Source: JAIOSM01 sp964565415 | Lineage (GTDB): Bacteria > Desulfobacterota > Desulfobacteria > Desulfobacterales > Desulfobacteraceae | Reading direction: 5' to 3' | Assembly (NCBI GenBank): GCA_964565415.1 | Contig: CAZMEX010000005.1 | Location: forward strand, 29,758-93,757 | DNA length: 64,000 nt | In this document: positions 63,806-64,000 of the stretch, piece by piece | How positions within the stretch are numbered: position 1 is the first letter of the stretch | How the letters are laid out: each line of letters begins with the position of its first letter | Notes under the pieces: generated by a model | What the model was told of the DNA's origin: nothing | Database searches by the model: none | What the model saw: only the letters and a program-made list of their open reading frames with translations | Program-made: the position numbers and the translations under genes

Positions 63806-64000
63806 TTAAATCTTAATTTCATTAAGTGCTTTTTTTATCTGCCGCACAGCCTGTTTTAATCTATCTTCATTTTCCACAAGAGCAAGCCTTAAATAACCCT
63901 CACCCTCATCACTAAATCCTGTTCCAGGGGCAACAGCTACATTTGCCCTGTTCATTAATTCAACAGCAAAATCAAGCGAGGTTAGCTTGTTAAAAGGTTC
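63806..64000 (-). CDS. Class I/II aminotransferase, C-terminal fragment at the window edge
   Basis: The last 64 residues of a pyridoxal-phosphate aminotransferase are encoded on the - strand, stopping at TAA 63806-63808. The visible segment is SLDFAVELMNRANVAVAPGT, then GFSDEGEGYLRLALVENEDRLKQAVRQIKKAL. It matches the C-terminal small domain of class I aminotransferases, where the Arg in YLRLALV contacts the substrate carboxylate. It converges on gyrB with 17 bases between the stops. The substrate (alanine, aspartate or diaminopimelate type) cannot be told from this part. Confidence 0.85.
   Translation of the reverse strand, partial: EPFNKLTSLDFAVELMNRANVAVAPGTGFSDEGEGYLRLALVENEDRLKQAVRQIKKALNEIKI

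Noticed and set aside
1..64000. tRNA, rRNA, CRISPR arrays and prophage
   Set aside because: No cloverleaf-like segments, no rRNA blocks, and no regularly spaced direct repeats were seen by eye; a covariance-model scan would be needed to exclude small RNAs.

Overview
The window is AT-rich chromosomal DNA from an anaerobic, Gram-negative bacterium. It most resembles a sulfate-reducing Desulfobacterota (Desulfobacterales-type). The grounds are an oxygen-independent cobalamin pathway with an exported CbiK, a single-chain pyruvate:ferredoxin oxidoreductase, an RND/MMPL exporter paired with a DUF1302-type outer-membrane protein, and GmhB. This placement is inferred from gene content; no rRNA or tRNA gene is present to fix the taxon.

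Region 1 (1-15.0 kb, + strand) is a cobalt/corrinoid block. It begins with the tail of an unidentified gene and a secreted, membrane-anchored CobN-like protein. A cobalamin riboswitch with its own terminator follows, then exported CbiK, a FecCD/BtuCDF-type ABC importer, and cbiL, cbiET, cbiF, cbiG, cbiH, cobO and cbiP. Region 2 (15.0-21.0 kb, - strand) carries cbiC-cbiA-cbiD, fmdB, citrate synthase and a response regulator with an incomplete kinase module. Together the two blocks supply most of the anaerobic corrin ring pathway up to adenosylcobyric acid. cbiJ, cbiB and the nucleotide-loop genes are not in the window.

Region 3 (21-39.4 kb) is mainly housekeeping: glnE, hutI-hutU (histidine degradation), a phosphotransfer and response regulator pair, a MoaD/ThiS-like protein, a LysR regulator, recD2, gmhB, rlpA, lon, hsp20, a membrane protein and an alpha/beta hydrolase. 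Region 4 (39.6-45.0 kb) is a compact and visibly more GC-rich cassette: tetR, MMPL exporter, LolA-like lipoprotein-sorting protein, DUF1302-like outer-membrane protein. Its promoter overlaps a clear palindromic operator.

Region 5 (45-52 kb) is an accessory zone full of broken genes: a SUKH-type protein, a collapsed XRE regulator, a RelE-type toxin-antitoxin pair, a decayed IS110 element with a structured leader, a DUF4143 ATPase, a frameshifted ACT-domain gene, a decayed IS91 transposase, a perfect 48-bp palindrome, and an LprI-domain protein. Region 6 (52-64 kb) has an M16 peptidase fused to a membrane domain, nifJ, a nitrilase-family hydrolase, rdgC with an unknown partner, a very AT-rich candidate origin, dnaN, gyrB and the C-terminus of an aminotransferase.

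The observations most worth following are the extracytoplasmic CobN/CbiK pair, the apparent ATT start of cbiA, the IS110 leader (possible bridge RNA), the 48-bp palindrome, the M16-membrane fusion, and the rdgC-partner-dnaN-gyrB neighbourhood.
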